Assembly (NCBI GenBank): GCA_947631215.1
Contig: CANRKN010000021.1
Span: forward strand, 1 to 24,478
Direction of reading: 5' to 3'
Origin: an uncultured Oscillospiraceae bacterium
GTDB taxonomy: Bacteria; Bacillota_A; Clostridia; Oscillospirales; Oscillospiraceae
Length of the DNA: 24,478 nucleotides
Shown: positions 1 to 6,313 of the stretch, in pieces
How positions within the stretch are numbered: the stretch's first letter is position 1
Layout of the letters: every line of letters starts with the position of its first letter
The notes under the pieces: model-generated
Told to the model about the DNA's origin: nothing
Database searches by the model: none
Seen by the model: the letters and a program-made list of their open reading frames with translations, nothing else
Program-made: the position numbers and the translations under genes

Positions 1-356
1 CCGCCGGTGTGGCCCAGGCCCCGGCCGGACAGCTTCGCCATCTTCACGCCGCAGGCCGCCACCATGGGGCACAGCAGAAGACTGGTCTTGTCCCCCACGC
101 CGCCGGTGGAGTGTTTGTCCGCTTTGACGCCGTTGATGCCGCTGAGGTCTATCTTGTCCCCCGAGTCCAGCATGGCCATGGTCAGCTCAAAGGTCTCGTC
201 GGGCGTCATGCCCTTGAAGTAGATCGCCATGCACATGGCGCTCATCTGGTAGTCGGGGATGTCGCCCTTGGTATAGCCCTCGATCATCCAGCGTATCTCG
301 TCCCGGTCCAGCGCGCTGCCGTCCCGCTTTTTCATGATAAGGTCGCTCATCCGCAT
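1..356 (-). CDS. pdp: Pyrimidine-nucleoside (thymidine) phosphorylase, N-terminal part
   Basis: Phosphorolysis of thymidine, uridine or deoxyuridine to the free base and (deoxy)ribose-1-phosphate; a cytosolic pyrimidine salvage enzyme. Only the first 118 residues are in the window, and the frame is open at base 1. The start [13 protein letters not shown], the segment around residue 90 with [12 protein letters not shown], and the closing [10 protein letters not shown] (the phosphate/substrate-binding signature of the thymidine phosphorylase family) identify it. The ATG at 354-356 has an AGGAGG site about 8 bases upstream. It carries its own extended -10 promoter (415-443), so it is probably not dependent on the operon upstream. 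Deciding between pdp (pyrimidine-nucleoside) and deoA (thymidine-specific) needs the missing C-terminal part; pdp is the more usual Firmicutes form. Confidence 0.93.
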   Translation of the reverse strand, partial: MRMSDLIMKKRDGSALDRDEIRWMIEGYTKGDIPDYQMSAMCMAIYFKGMTPDETFELTMAMLDSGDKIDLSGINGVKADKHSTGGVGDKTSLLLCPMVAACGVKMAKLSGRGLGHTG

Positions 357-414
357 AGGGGCCGCCTCCTGTCATTTGTGCATATTGCGCAATTGTTTTC
401 CGGAATTTGACCCC

Positions 415-443
415 ATTATAGCACACATTTTCCATTTTGGCTA
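415..443 (-). promoter_or_regulatory. Promoter of the pyrimidine phosphorylase gene
   Basis: On the minus strand TATAAT (420-415) is preceded by TGC, giving an extended -10. A 17-base spacer separates it from TAGCCA (443-438), a weak -35 that matches TTGACA at four of six positions. The -35 abuts the stop codon (444-446) of the small conserved gene upstream. Confidence 0.7.
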
Positions 444-797
444 TCAGAAATAATGGGGCCTGCCTCCCATCCAGAGCACGTGCTCCCCCGGCTCGGCCTC
501 CTTTGGCGCAGATGAGGCCGGCGGCGGGGTCTTCTGCCCCTCCATGGGCCTCTCGGCGGCGTATTCCGGCGTCTGGGGGAAGGCGCGCATCTGCGCCGGG
601 CTCAGGCGCCTTGTGAGCCGCAGGCGCCCTTCCATGGGCTCCGGCACGCCCAGGTACCCGGCTCTCTCCCCGTAGACCGTGAGGCGCACCACCCGGCCCA
701 CGTCGGCCATGTCCGCCGTCATGACCGTGATGGGCCCCTGCCGTTCGATAGTGAGAGTGCCCTGCTTTTTTCCGTCGATGTAGATCGGTATGTCCAT
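444..797 (-). CDS. Small conserved protein of unknown function, last gene of the nnr-alr-mazF operon
   Basis: A 117-residue protein that I cannot assign. Residues 1-75 look like a compact beta-rich domain (MDIPIYIDGKKQG start, alternating strands, an LTVYGERAGYLG segment). The C-terminal 40 residues are rich in Pro, Ala and Glu and look disordered. I see no signal peptide, membrane segment or catalytic motif. The ATG at 797 is preferred over the in-frame ATG at 815 because GGAGGG lies 7 bases before it; the upstream ATG would sit inside the hairpin. It follows mazF by 46 bases on the same strand, but the gap is filled by a terminator-like hairpin whose 3' arm contains this gene's ribosome site, so its expression may be conditional. 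It is not an obvious antitoxin: it lacks the small ribbon-helix-helix or AbrB fold look and lies downstream of the toxin. Confidence 0.75.
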   Translation of the reverse strand: MDIPIYIDGKKQGTLTIERQGPITVMTADMADVGRVVRLTVYGERAGYLGVPEPMEGRLRLTRRLSPAQMRAFPQTPEYAAERPMEGQKTPPPASSAPKEAEPGEHVLWMGGRPHYF

Positions 798-836
798 AAC
801 AAAACCCTCCGTCATAGAAAACTCTATGACGGAGGG
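798..836 (-). terminator. Terminator-like hairpin overlapping the ribosome site of the next gene
   Basis: A perfect 13-bp inverted repeat (824-836 with 805-817, six-base loop) begins 8 bases after the mazF stop codon and is followed on the minus strand by TTTTGTT, the form of a Rho-independent terminator. The 3' arm holds the GGAGGG ribosome site of the 117-residue gene, and the T tract is the spacer to its ATG. Confidence 0.8.
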
Positions 837-843
837 CGGTATT

Positions 844-1206
844 TTACGACAGAGACTGGTTCAAACCGAAGCTGACGGCGATGGCGTCGTCCACCTTGGT
901 CATGGTGGGGCCGGACAGCTTTCCCATCCGCTCCCGCAGGCGGGATTTGTCCAGGGTGCGTATCTGCTCCAGGAGTATGACGCTGTCCCGGGTAAGGCCG
1001 CTGTCCGGGGCCTGTATCTCGATGTGGGTGGGCAGCCGGGCCTTCCCCACCTGGGAGGTGATGGCCGCGGCGATCACCGTGGGGCTGTGGCGGTTGCCCG
1101 TGTCGTTCTGGATGATGAGCACAGGGCGCAGACCGCCCTGCTCCGAACCGACCACGGGGCTGAGATCGGCGTAATAGATGTCTCCGCGTCGAACCGGATT
1201 TGTCAT
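844..1206 (-). CDS. mazF: MazF/PemK-family mRNA endoribonuclease (type II toxin)
   Basis: A 120-residue protein of the MazF (NdoA/PemK) family, which cleaves single-stranded RNA at short sequence motifs in the cytoplasm. Full family length. Visible hallmarks are the start [21 protein letters not shown] with the conserved RGD and GSEQ(G)G segments, RPVLIIQND, the T at the end of ITSQ, the L-P-THIEI segment, and [15 protein letters not shown] with the conserved Glu-Gln and Arg. GGAAGGTG lies 5 bases before the ATG. It follows alr by 85 bases, as in the common Firmicutes alr-mazE-mazF order, but no mazE is present between alr and mazF or elsewhere in the window. It is probably transcribed with nnr and alr. 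The toxin looks intact by sequence; an antitoxin encoded elsewhere, or tolerance through low expression, would be needed. Confidence 0.95.
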   Translation of the reverse strand: MTNPVRRGDIYYADLSPVVGSEQGGLRPVLIIQNDTGNRHSPTVIAAAITSQVGKARLPTHIEIQAPDSGLTRDSVILLEQIRTLDKSRLRERMGKLSGPTMTKVDDAIAVSFGLNQSLS

Positions 1207-1291
1207 GTGAGCACCTTCCGTGAAAGAGTCGCCCGGTACATTCTATGTACGGACATGCTTCTATTCTCCCACGAAGGCGCGATTTTTATAC

Positions 1292-2413
1292 TTACTGCAC
1301 GTAGATGCGGGGTACCCGGGGGCTCACGGCGCAGAAGAGCTCATAGTGGATCGTCCCGGCCAGATCCGCCACGTCCCCCGCGGGCATGACCTTGCCGAAT
1401 ATCTCCGCCACGTCCCCGCTGTGCACATCCTCGCCGGTCACGTCCAGCATGCACATGTCCATGCAGATGCGGCCCACCTGCCGGACCTTTTTGCCTTCCA
1501 GGTCCACGGTGAGCCTGTTGGAGAGGGTCCGGTGCAGGCCGTCGGCGTAGCCGATGGGCAGCACGGCGATGGAACTGGGCTTTTCCACGGTGAAGGTCCG
1601 GCCATAGCTGATGGTGTCCCCCGGCTCGTGCTTCTCCACGTAGGCCACCCGGCTCTTGATGCTCATGGCGGGGATCAGGTCCAGGTCCCCCTTGTCGGGC
1701 CCGGGATAGACGCCGTACAGCGCCACGCCGGGCCGCACCATGTCCATATAGGTCTCCGGGAAGGCGATCATGGCCCCGGAGTTGGTACAGTGGTGTATCT
1801 CAAATTTCTTCCCCGCCTGGGCCTCCACGGCCTGGAAACCTGCCTTGAACCGTTCCAGCTGGGTCCAAGTGAAATCCCGGACCTTCTCGTCCCCGTCGGA
1901 GACGCAGAAGTGTGTGAATACACCCTCCGGCTCCAGATTGGGCAGCGCCATGGCCGCCGCGGCCTGGTCCAGGGCCGCCTCGCCATAGGCCCGGAAGCCA
2001 GTGCGGCCCATGCCGGTCTCCAGCTTGAAGTGGACCTTCAAGGTGAGGCCCGTGCCGGCCAGAGCGTCATTCAGCGCCTGGGCCACGTCCAGGCTCCCCA
2101 CCGCCTGGGTGATGCCGTTCTCCGCCAGCACCGGGGCGTACTGGGGGAGCGTATAGCCCAAAATCAGGATTGGCAGCTTGATGCCAGCCCGACGCAGCTC
2201 GATGGCCTCGTCCAGGCAGGCCACCGCCAGGTGCTCGCACCCCAGCCCCGCCAGCAGCCGGGATACCTGCACGGCCCCGTGGCCGTAGGCGTTGGCCTTC
2301 ACGATGCCCATGTATCGGGTGCCGGGGGCCAGCTTGGCCCGCATGGCCCGGTAGTTGTGCTCGATGGCTCCCAGGTCTATCTCCGCCCATGTTCTTTTCG
2401 TCTCGTCCGTCAT
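1292..2413 (-). CDS. alr: Alanine racemase
   Basis: A PLP enzyme interconverting L- and D-alanine for peptidoglycan, and in some Clostridia for spore germination control. 373 residues, the normal length. The PLP lysine is K39 in VKANAYGHG, at the start of the alpha/beta barrel. The second catalytic base is Y270 in ISYGRTFT, in the C-terminal beta domain. The segments IHHCTNSGA, VRPGVALYG and GRICMDMCM are all typical. The ATG at 2413 has AAGGAG about 8 bases upstream. It follows the lipoprotein gene by 27 bases and precedes mazF. A gerS-like lipoprotein directly before alr mirrors the C. difficile gerS-alr2 pair, so this may be the germination-associated paralog rather than the cell's only racemase; sequence alone cannot decide. 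Confidence 0.97.
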   Translation of the reverse strand: MTDETKRTWAEIDLGAIEHNYRAMRAKLAPGTRYMGIVKANAYGHGAVQVSRLLAGLGCEHLAVACLDEAIELRRAGIKLPILILGYTLPQYAPVLAENGITQAVGSLDVAQALNDALAGTGLTLKVHFKLETGMGRTGFRAYGEAALDQAAAAMALPNLEPEGVFTHFCVSDGDEKVRDFTWTQLERFKAGFQAVEAQAGKKFEIHHCTNSGAMIAFPETYMDMVRPGVALYGVYPGPDKGDLDLIPAMSIKSRVAYVEKHEPGDTISYGRTFTVEKPSSIAVLPIGYADGLHRTLSNRLTVDLEGKKVRQVGRICMDMCMLDVTGEDVHSGDVAEIFGKVMPAGDVADLAGTIHYELFCAVSPRVPRIYVQ

Positions 2414-2440
2414 GTCTCTTTCTCCTTTGTATCTTGAGGA

Positions 2441-3001
2441 CTAGCTGAGCTGCCAGTCCGAAATGAGCATGGTCACCACCGTCCGCCCATCGGCGGCGAT
2501 CTCCGCCGCCTGGGGCGCCATGGTGTCCTTATCCAGCCACACCGTCAGCACGGAGCTCTCCCCCACGTAGAGCCGGGCGGCCAGAAAGTCCCCGTCCCGC
2601 CAGAGAAGCTCCACATAGGCGCTGGCCAGCGCGTCCAGCATCACCGGGATGGCGCTCACCGGCGTGGTCCCCTCCTTGTCCAGGGGCCCCGCGCCCAGGA
2701 TCACGCCCTCGTAGGCAATATTCGTCTCGCCCCGTTTTGCCGACGCCTTCACCCCGGCCAGCAGCGCCGGAGAGAGTATTTCTATCTCCGTCTTCTGCCC
2801 GTCGTAGGCCGCGCCCAGCACGTACTGCTCCGCTGTGTCCCCCCTGTCCGCTGTCATGGACACCCGGAAGGTGATGTTCGTTGCCGCCGTCACGGCGCTT
2901 CGCAGGCTCTCGAATGCCTTCTCCATCCGTGCCTCCCGGCCGCCGCAGCCCGGCAGCAGCAGGAGGGTCATCATCAGTGCGGAAATGATCCGTTTCCGCA
3001 T
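2441..3001 (-). CDS. GerS/LolA-like lipoprotein
   Basis: A 186-residue exported lipoprotein. Residues 1-19 form a signal peptide (MRKR start, hydrophobic ALMMTLLLLPG), with C19 in LLPGC as the lipidation site, although Pro at -2 is less usual. The mature part has the alternating pattern of the LolA-like fold (repeated hydrophobic strands, a late segment of the form W-L-D-K-D-T-M-A-P-x-x-A-E-I, then DGRTVVTMLISDW). In C. difficile GerS, a LolA-like lipoprotein encoded next to alr2, is required with CwlD for muramic-delta-lactam formation in the spore cortex. Gene order and fold impression suggest the same family, but I see no diagnostic GerS residue. AAGGAG lies 6 bases before the ATG, and the gene starts 10 bases after the nnr stop. 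The alternative is a generic sporulation or outer-layer lipoprotein. Confidence 0.8.
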   Translation of the reverse strand: MRKRIISALMMTLLLLPGCGGREARMEKAFESLRSAVTAATNITFRVSMTADRGDTAEQYVLGAAYDGQKTEIEILSPALLAGVKASAKRGETNIAYEGVILGAGPLDKEGTTPVSAIPVMLDALASAYVELLWRDGDFLAARLYVGESSVLTVWLDKDTMAPQAAEIAADGRTVVTMLISDWQLS

Positions 3002-3011
3002 GCGTTGCTCC

Positions 3012-4529
3012 TTATCGTGTGATCTCCATTTCCGCCCGGGGCAGGAAGTCGATGATATCCCCCGCCTGCAGGGCGTATTGGCCCAGCTTCTCCGCCGCCA
3101 GGTCCCCGGCCCGGGCGTGGAGCCAGCAGGCCGTCACCACCGCCCGCCGGGCGGGCATCTGGCCCAGCAGCGCCCCGATGAGCCCCGCCAGCACGTCTCC
3201 CGTGCCGCCGGTGGCCATGCCGGGGTTCCCGGCGTCGATGATGTAGGCCTTGCCGTCGGGGAAGGCGCATATGGTCCGATGGCCTTTGAGCACCACCGCG
3301 CACCGATGCTCTGCCGCGTATGTAAGGGCGTCGGTGAGCCTGTCGCCCACCGGCCGGCCTAAGAGCCGGGCAAACTCCCCCTCATGGGGCGTCAGCACCA
3401 CCGGCCCCTCCGCCTGGGATATGAGCTCCGGCTCCTGTGCGATGGCCCAGAGGGCGTCCGCGTCGGCCACAACGGGGCCGCCGGCGGCTTTCAGCGCCGC
3501 CGCCGTCACCGCCGCCGTGTCCTCGTCCCGGCCCAGGCCGGGACCGATCACGCACACGTCGCAGGCGGAGAGCTTCTCCTCCAGGGCGGGGACAGCCTCC
3601 CGGGAGAACCTTCCCGCCTCATTGCCCGCCAGGGGCATGACCATGGCCTCGTCCAGCTTGCTCGCCTCTATCTCATATATATCCGCCGGGACGGCCAGAT
3701 AGACCAGTCCCGCCCCGCCCCGGACCGCGGCCCGGGCGCAGAGGCACGCCGCCCCCGTATAACCCACGCTGCCCGCAGCGATCAGCAGCTTTCCGTAGTC
3801 GCCCTTGTGGCTCAGGGGCGACCGTCTGGGCAGGGCCAGGTCCTCCCCACGGATTGCGTAGACCCCGCAGCCAGCCTGAGCCAATATATCCGCAGGGATG
3901 CCGATGTCGCATACACGCAGTTCCCCCCGGTATACGCACCCCGGCTCGGCGAAGTGGCCGGGCTTGCCCATGGAGAAGGTCACGGTGCAGGCGGCCTTCA
4001 CCGCCTCGCCCAGCACCGCGCCGGTGTCCGCCGACACACCGCTGGGAATGTCCGCCGCCACGATGGGCCGGCCCGCGCCGTTCATGGCCCGCACCGCCGC
4101 CAGCGCCGCCCCCTCCAGGGGGCGCGTGAGGCCGATGCCAAAGAGGGCGTCAATGAGCACCCCGGCGCTTTTCAGCTCCTGCGCCAGCGCCTCATCCGCC
4201 GGGTCGAAGTCCTCCAGAGCGCCCCCGGCGGACTGGAGCTCCCGCTCCATGCTCCGGGCGTCCTCCGTCATCTTCTCCCGGGCGCCTGCCAAGAGGCAGC
4301 GCACAGAAAAGCCCATGTCCATCAGGATGCGGGCCGCCGCGATACCGTCGCCGCCGTTGTTGCCGGGGCCGCAGAACACTACGGCGGTCTTTTGTTTTCC
4401 CGCCAGCTCCGCCGCGGCCCGGGCCACATGGCCCGCCGCCGTCTCCATCAGCTTCAGAGAGGGGATGCCCCGGCCATGGATGGCCTCCTCATCGGCGGCC
4501 TTCATGCGCCTCGCGTCGGACAATTCCAT
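3012..4529 (-). CDS. nnr: Bifunctional NAD(P)HX epimerase / ADP- or ATP-dependent NAD(P)HX dehydratase
   Basis: A metabolite-repair enzyme that epimerises and dehydrates the hydrated cofactors NADHX and NADPHX back to NADH and NADPH in the cytosol. 505 residues, the length of the fused bacterial form. The N-terminal YjeF_N epimerase domain (about 1-210) carries FCGPGNNGGDG at 53-62. The C-terminal ribokinase-like dehydratase domain (about 225-500) carries SHKGDYGKLL, VIGPGLGRD, VLTPHEGEFARL and the catalytic GTGD at 442-445. The ATG at 4529 follows a near-perfect anti-16S site (AGGAGGAGGTGA). It is the first gene of the run nnr, lipoprotein, alr, mazF, small protein, expressed from the 4559-4587 promoter. 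acpS, often next to nnr-alr in Firmicutes, is absent here. Confidence 0.97.
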   Translation of the reverse strand: MELSDARRMKAADEEAIHGRGIPSLKLMETAAGHVARAAAELAGKQKTAVVFCGPGNNGGDGIAAARILMDMGFSVRCLLAGAREKMTEDARSMERELQSAGGALEDFDPADEALAQELKSAGVLIDALFGIGLTRPLEGAALAAVRAMNGAGRPIVAADIPSGVSADTGAVLGEAVKAACTVTFSMGKPGHFAEPGCVYRGELRVCDIGIPADILAQAGCGVYAIRGEDLALPRRSPLSHKGDYGKLLIAAGSVGYTGAACLCARAAVRGGAGLVYLAVPADIYEIEASKLDEAMVMPLAGNEAGRFSREAVPALEEKLSACDVCVIGPGLGRDEDTAAVTAAALKAAGGPVVADADALWAIAQEPELISQAEGPVVLTPHEGEFARLLGRPVGDRLTDALTYAAEHRCAVVLKGHRTICAFPDGKAYIIDAGNPGMATGGTGDVLAGLIGALLGQMPARRAVVTACWLHARAGDLAAEKLGQYALQAGDIIDFLPRAEMEITR

Positions 4530-4558
4530 GCCGTCACCTCCTCCTGATTTCCACGGAT

Positions 4559-4587
4559 ATTATAATATTCCATTTTTCATCCGTCAA
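4559..4587 (-). promoter_or_regulatory. Sigma-A promoter of the nnr-alr-mazF operon
   Basis: Minus strand TTGACG (4587-4582), a 17-base spacer, then TATAAT (4564-4559); five of six and six of six matches to consensus. Transcription should begin near 4552, giving a short leader with the ribosome site. Confidence 0.88.
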
Positions 4588-4654
4588 TTTAAACCGCTTC
4601 AAGTCGATGTAATTTATTTTTAATACTTCTGTAACATTTTTTACCCGTGGGATA

Positions 4655-4663
4655 TGCTATAAT
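4655..4663 (+). promoter_or_regulatory. Extended -10 promoter of ireB
   Basis: TGCTATAAT is a full extended -10 element. No good -35 lies 16-18 bases upstream; the nearest AT-rich element is around 4631-4640. The predicted start near 4670 gives a leader of about 45 bases. It diverges from the nnr promoter, with roughly 70 bases between the two. Confidence 0.75.
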
Positions 4664-4715
4664 GCTTTCAGTGGAAAATTCCGCGATATTTGGATCTATA
4701 AGGAGGGATATGAGC

Positions 4716-4958
4716 ATGGAGGAATCCACCCGCAAGTTCAAGGTCGTAGACCACAGCGCCGAGATCCGGGAGATCATGTCCAGCGTGTACAGTTCCCTGC
4801 TGGTGAAGGGCTACAACCCCATCAACCAGATCGTTGGCTACATCCTCTCCGAGGACCCCACCTACATCACCAACTACAACAACGCCCGCACACTCATCTG
4901 CCGGCTGGACCGGGACGACCTATTGCAGGAGCTCGTGTCCGCATACCTACAGAAATAA
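4716..4958 (+). CDS. ireB: IreB-family regulatory phosphoprotein (UPF0297, YrzL family)
   Basis: An 80-residue cytosolic protein of the IreB family. In Enterococcus faecalis, IreB is phosphorylated on N-terminal threonines by the PASTA kinase IreK and opposes cephalosporin tolerance. The conserved core is unmistakable: KGYNPINQIVGYILSEDPTYI, then NYNNAR, then DRDDLLQELVSAYL at the C-terminus. ATG 4716 is chosen over ATG 4710 because AGGAGG (4701-4706) is 9 bases from it but only 3 from 4710. This start puts Ser4 and Thr5 near the N-terminus, where phosphorylation would be expected. In most Firmicutes ireB is followed by ruvX and a DUF1292 gene; here it stands alone, followed at once by a strong hairpin. 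Confidence 0.95.
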   Translation: MEESTRKFKVVDHSAEIREIMSSVYSSLLVKGYNPINQIVGYILSEDPTYITNYNNARTLICRLDRDDLLQELVSAYLQK

Positions 4959-4998
4959 ATTAAAAGGAAACGGTTTCACCGTTTCCTTTTAATTTAGC
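4956..4998 (+). terminator. Long perfect hairpin terminator after ireB, containing its stop codon
   Basis: A 19-bp perfect stem (4956-4974 with 4978-4996, loop TTC) starts in the TAA stop codon. The 5' arm is A-rich and the 3' arm reads CCTTTTAATTTA, so the U-rich tract is built into the stem, and it can act in both directions. Confidence 0.85.
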
Positions 4999-5004
4999 AG
5001 GCTG

Positions 5005-5137
5005 CGGCCCGCTGCAGCGCAAAGCGCCCCCATCCGATGGATGGGGGCGTTCACGTTTGCGGGCCGATAAGAGTTTTTTCCGAGGTACACGCCCCCGGAA
5101 AAAACGATCCTACTTTATTCGGCTCTGCGGAGCCGAA
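5005..5137. repeat. Cluster of three inverted repeats between ireB and the aminotransferase gene
   Basis: This 133-base stretch holds no credible gene. It contains: an 11-bp stem with a 3-base loop (5025-5035 with 5039-5049) nested inside an 8-bp outer stem (5005-5012 with 5059-5066); a 10-bp stem with a 13-base loop (5073-5082 with 5096-5105); and an 8-bp stem with a TGCG loop (5118-5125 with 5130-5137). Some may terminate the convergent transcripts, but only the first resembles a terminator and none has a clean T run. Confidence 0.75.
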
Positions 5138-5148
5138 CTCTGCGAGGC

Positions 5149-6288
5149 TTACTTATTCTCCTTTACGAACTTCTCCAGCCGGTCCATGCCCTCCTTGAGC
5201 TCGGCGTCAGAATAGCAGTAGCTCATGCGCATGTAGCCCTCCGTGCCGAAGAAGACGCCGGGGATGAAGCCCACGCCCGCCTCCGCCAGGAGCTTTTTGC
5301 AGAAGCTTACGGAGTCCATGCCGTACTTACCGATGGGCAGGAACAGATAGAACGCACCCTCCGGCTCCCCCAGCTCCCAGCCCATGGCCCTGAGCCTGCC
5401 GTACACGTAGTCCCGGCGGCGCTTGAAAAGCGCCCGCACCGGCTCCACGTCGCTTGAAAGCGCCACGGCGCAGGCCCGCTGCAAGAAGCTGGGCGCGGAG
5501 GTGACGCAGTACTGGTGGAACACCTGCAGCCGCTCCCGGATGGGGGCGTCGGCCAGCAGGTACCCCAGCCGCCAGCCGGTCATGGCGTAGGGCTTGGAGA
5601 AGCTCTGCACCACGATGATCCGGTCCCGCATGTCCTGGTACTCGGAGAAGCTGTGGTACTCCCCGGAGTAGACAAGCTCCCGGTACACGTCGTCGCATAT
5701 CATGAATATAGGTTTATCCCTCAAGACCTCATGGACCGCGTCCAGGGTCTTTTTCGTATAGATGCACCCGGTGGGGTTGTTGGGCGAGGTGAGGATGATG
5801 GCCTTGGTCCTGTCGTTCACCGCCGCGGCCAGTTCGTCCGGGTCGATCTGGAAATCGTGCCCTTCCGTGGGCAGGCACACGGGCACGCCCCGGCAGAGGC
5901 GCGTGATGGACTCATAGAGTCCGAAGGCGGGCGTGGGGATGATGACCTCGTCTCCGGGGTTCAGCACCGTGGCAAGGCTCACGAACAGCGCCTCCGTGGC
6001 CCCGTCGGTGAGGATTACCTCGTCGGGGCTGTAGGAGAGGCCGTGGGCCCGCTTTTCATAGTCGGATATGGCCTTTAAGGTCTCGGGATAGCCGTTGCCG
6101 GGGGGATAGTGGGTATCGTTATCGTCCAGGGCGGCCTTCACCGCCTCCTTCATCTCCTCCGGGGTATTCAGATCCGGCTCCCCCAGGGTAAAGCCGATGG
6201 CACCGGGGGTGGCCCGGACGAGATATGTGAATTCCCGGATGCCGGAAAGCTGCTCCTTTTGGGCGGCGGTGTTGATGGTCAGTTCCAT
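5149..6288 (-). CDS. Class I/II pyridoxal-phosphate aminotransferase (PatA/AspC-like)
   Basis: A cytosolic PLP aminotransferase of fold type I, subfamily I-gamma, 379 residues. Residues 36-38 GEP, YPPGNGYPE (61-69), DGATEAL (95-101), the SPNNPTG motif (168-174), CDDVY (198-202) and SFSKPYAMTGWRLGY, with PLP lysine K232, are all present. The C-terminal R of YMRMSYCY is the substrate carboxylate arginine. The family moves amino groups between aspartate, aromatic or related amino acids and 2-oxoglutarate; the specific substrate cannot be read from the sequence. Start at 6288 with GAGGAGAG upstream. It follows the peptide-binding lipoprotein gene by 25 bases and is probably co-transcribed with it, which hints at use of imported peptides as an amino-acid source. 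Confidence 0.93.
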   Translation of the reverse strand: MELTINTAAQKEQLSGIREFTYLVRATPGAIGFTLGEPDLNTPEEMKEAVKAALDDNDTHYPPGNGYPETLKAISDYEKRAHGLSYSPDEVILTDGATEALFVSLATVLNPGDEVIIPTPAFGLYESITRLCRGVPVCLPTEGHDFQIDPDELAAAVNDRTKAIILTSPNNPTGCIYTKKTLDAVHEVLRDKPIFMICDDVYRELVYSGEYHSFSEYQDMRDRIIVVQSFSKPYAMTGWRLGYLLADAPIRERLQVFHQYCVTSAPSFLQRACAVALSSDVEPVRALFKRRRDYVYGRLRAMGWELGEPEGAFYLFLPIGKYGMDSVSFCKKLLAEAGVGFIPGVFFGTEGYMRMSYCYSDAELKEGMDRLEKFVKENK

Positions 6289-6313
6289 AGTCTCTCTCCT
6301 CTGTTGTCTGCTC

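Noticed and set aside
1207..1291. Possible hidden antitoxin gene between alr and mazF
   Set aside because: Only 85 bases, with no open frame long enough for a MazE-type protein and no ribosome site other than that of mazF.
3384..4547. Long plus-strand open frames opposite nnr
   Set aside because: Antisense to a clear bifunctional NAD(P)HX repair gene; Arg/Pro/His-rich composition typical of shadow translation.
4647..4715. Longer IreB starting at 4647
   Set aside because: That start lies upstream of the -10 promoter element, and the extension is not part of the family; the ribosome site favours 4716.
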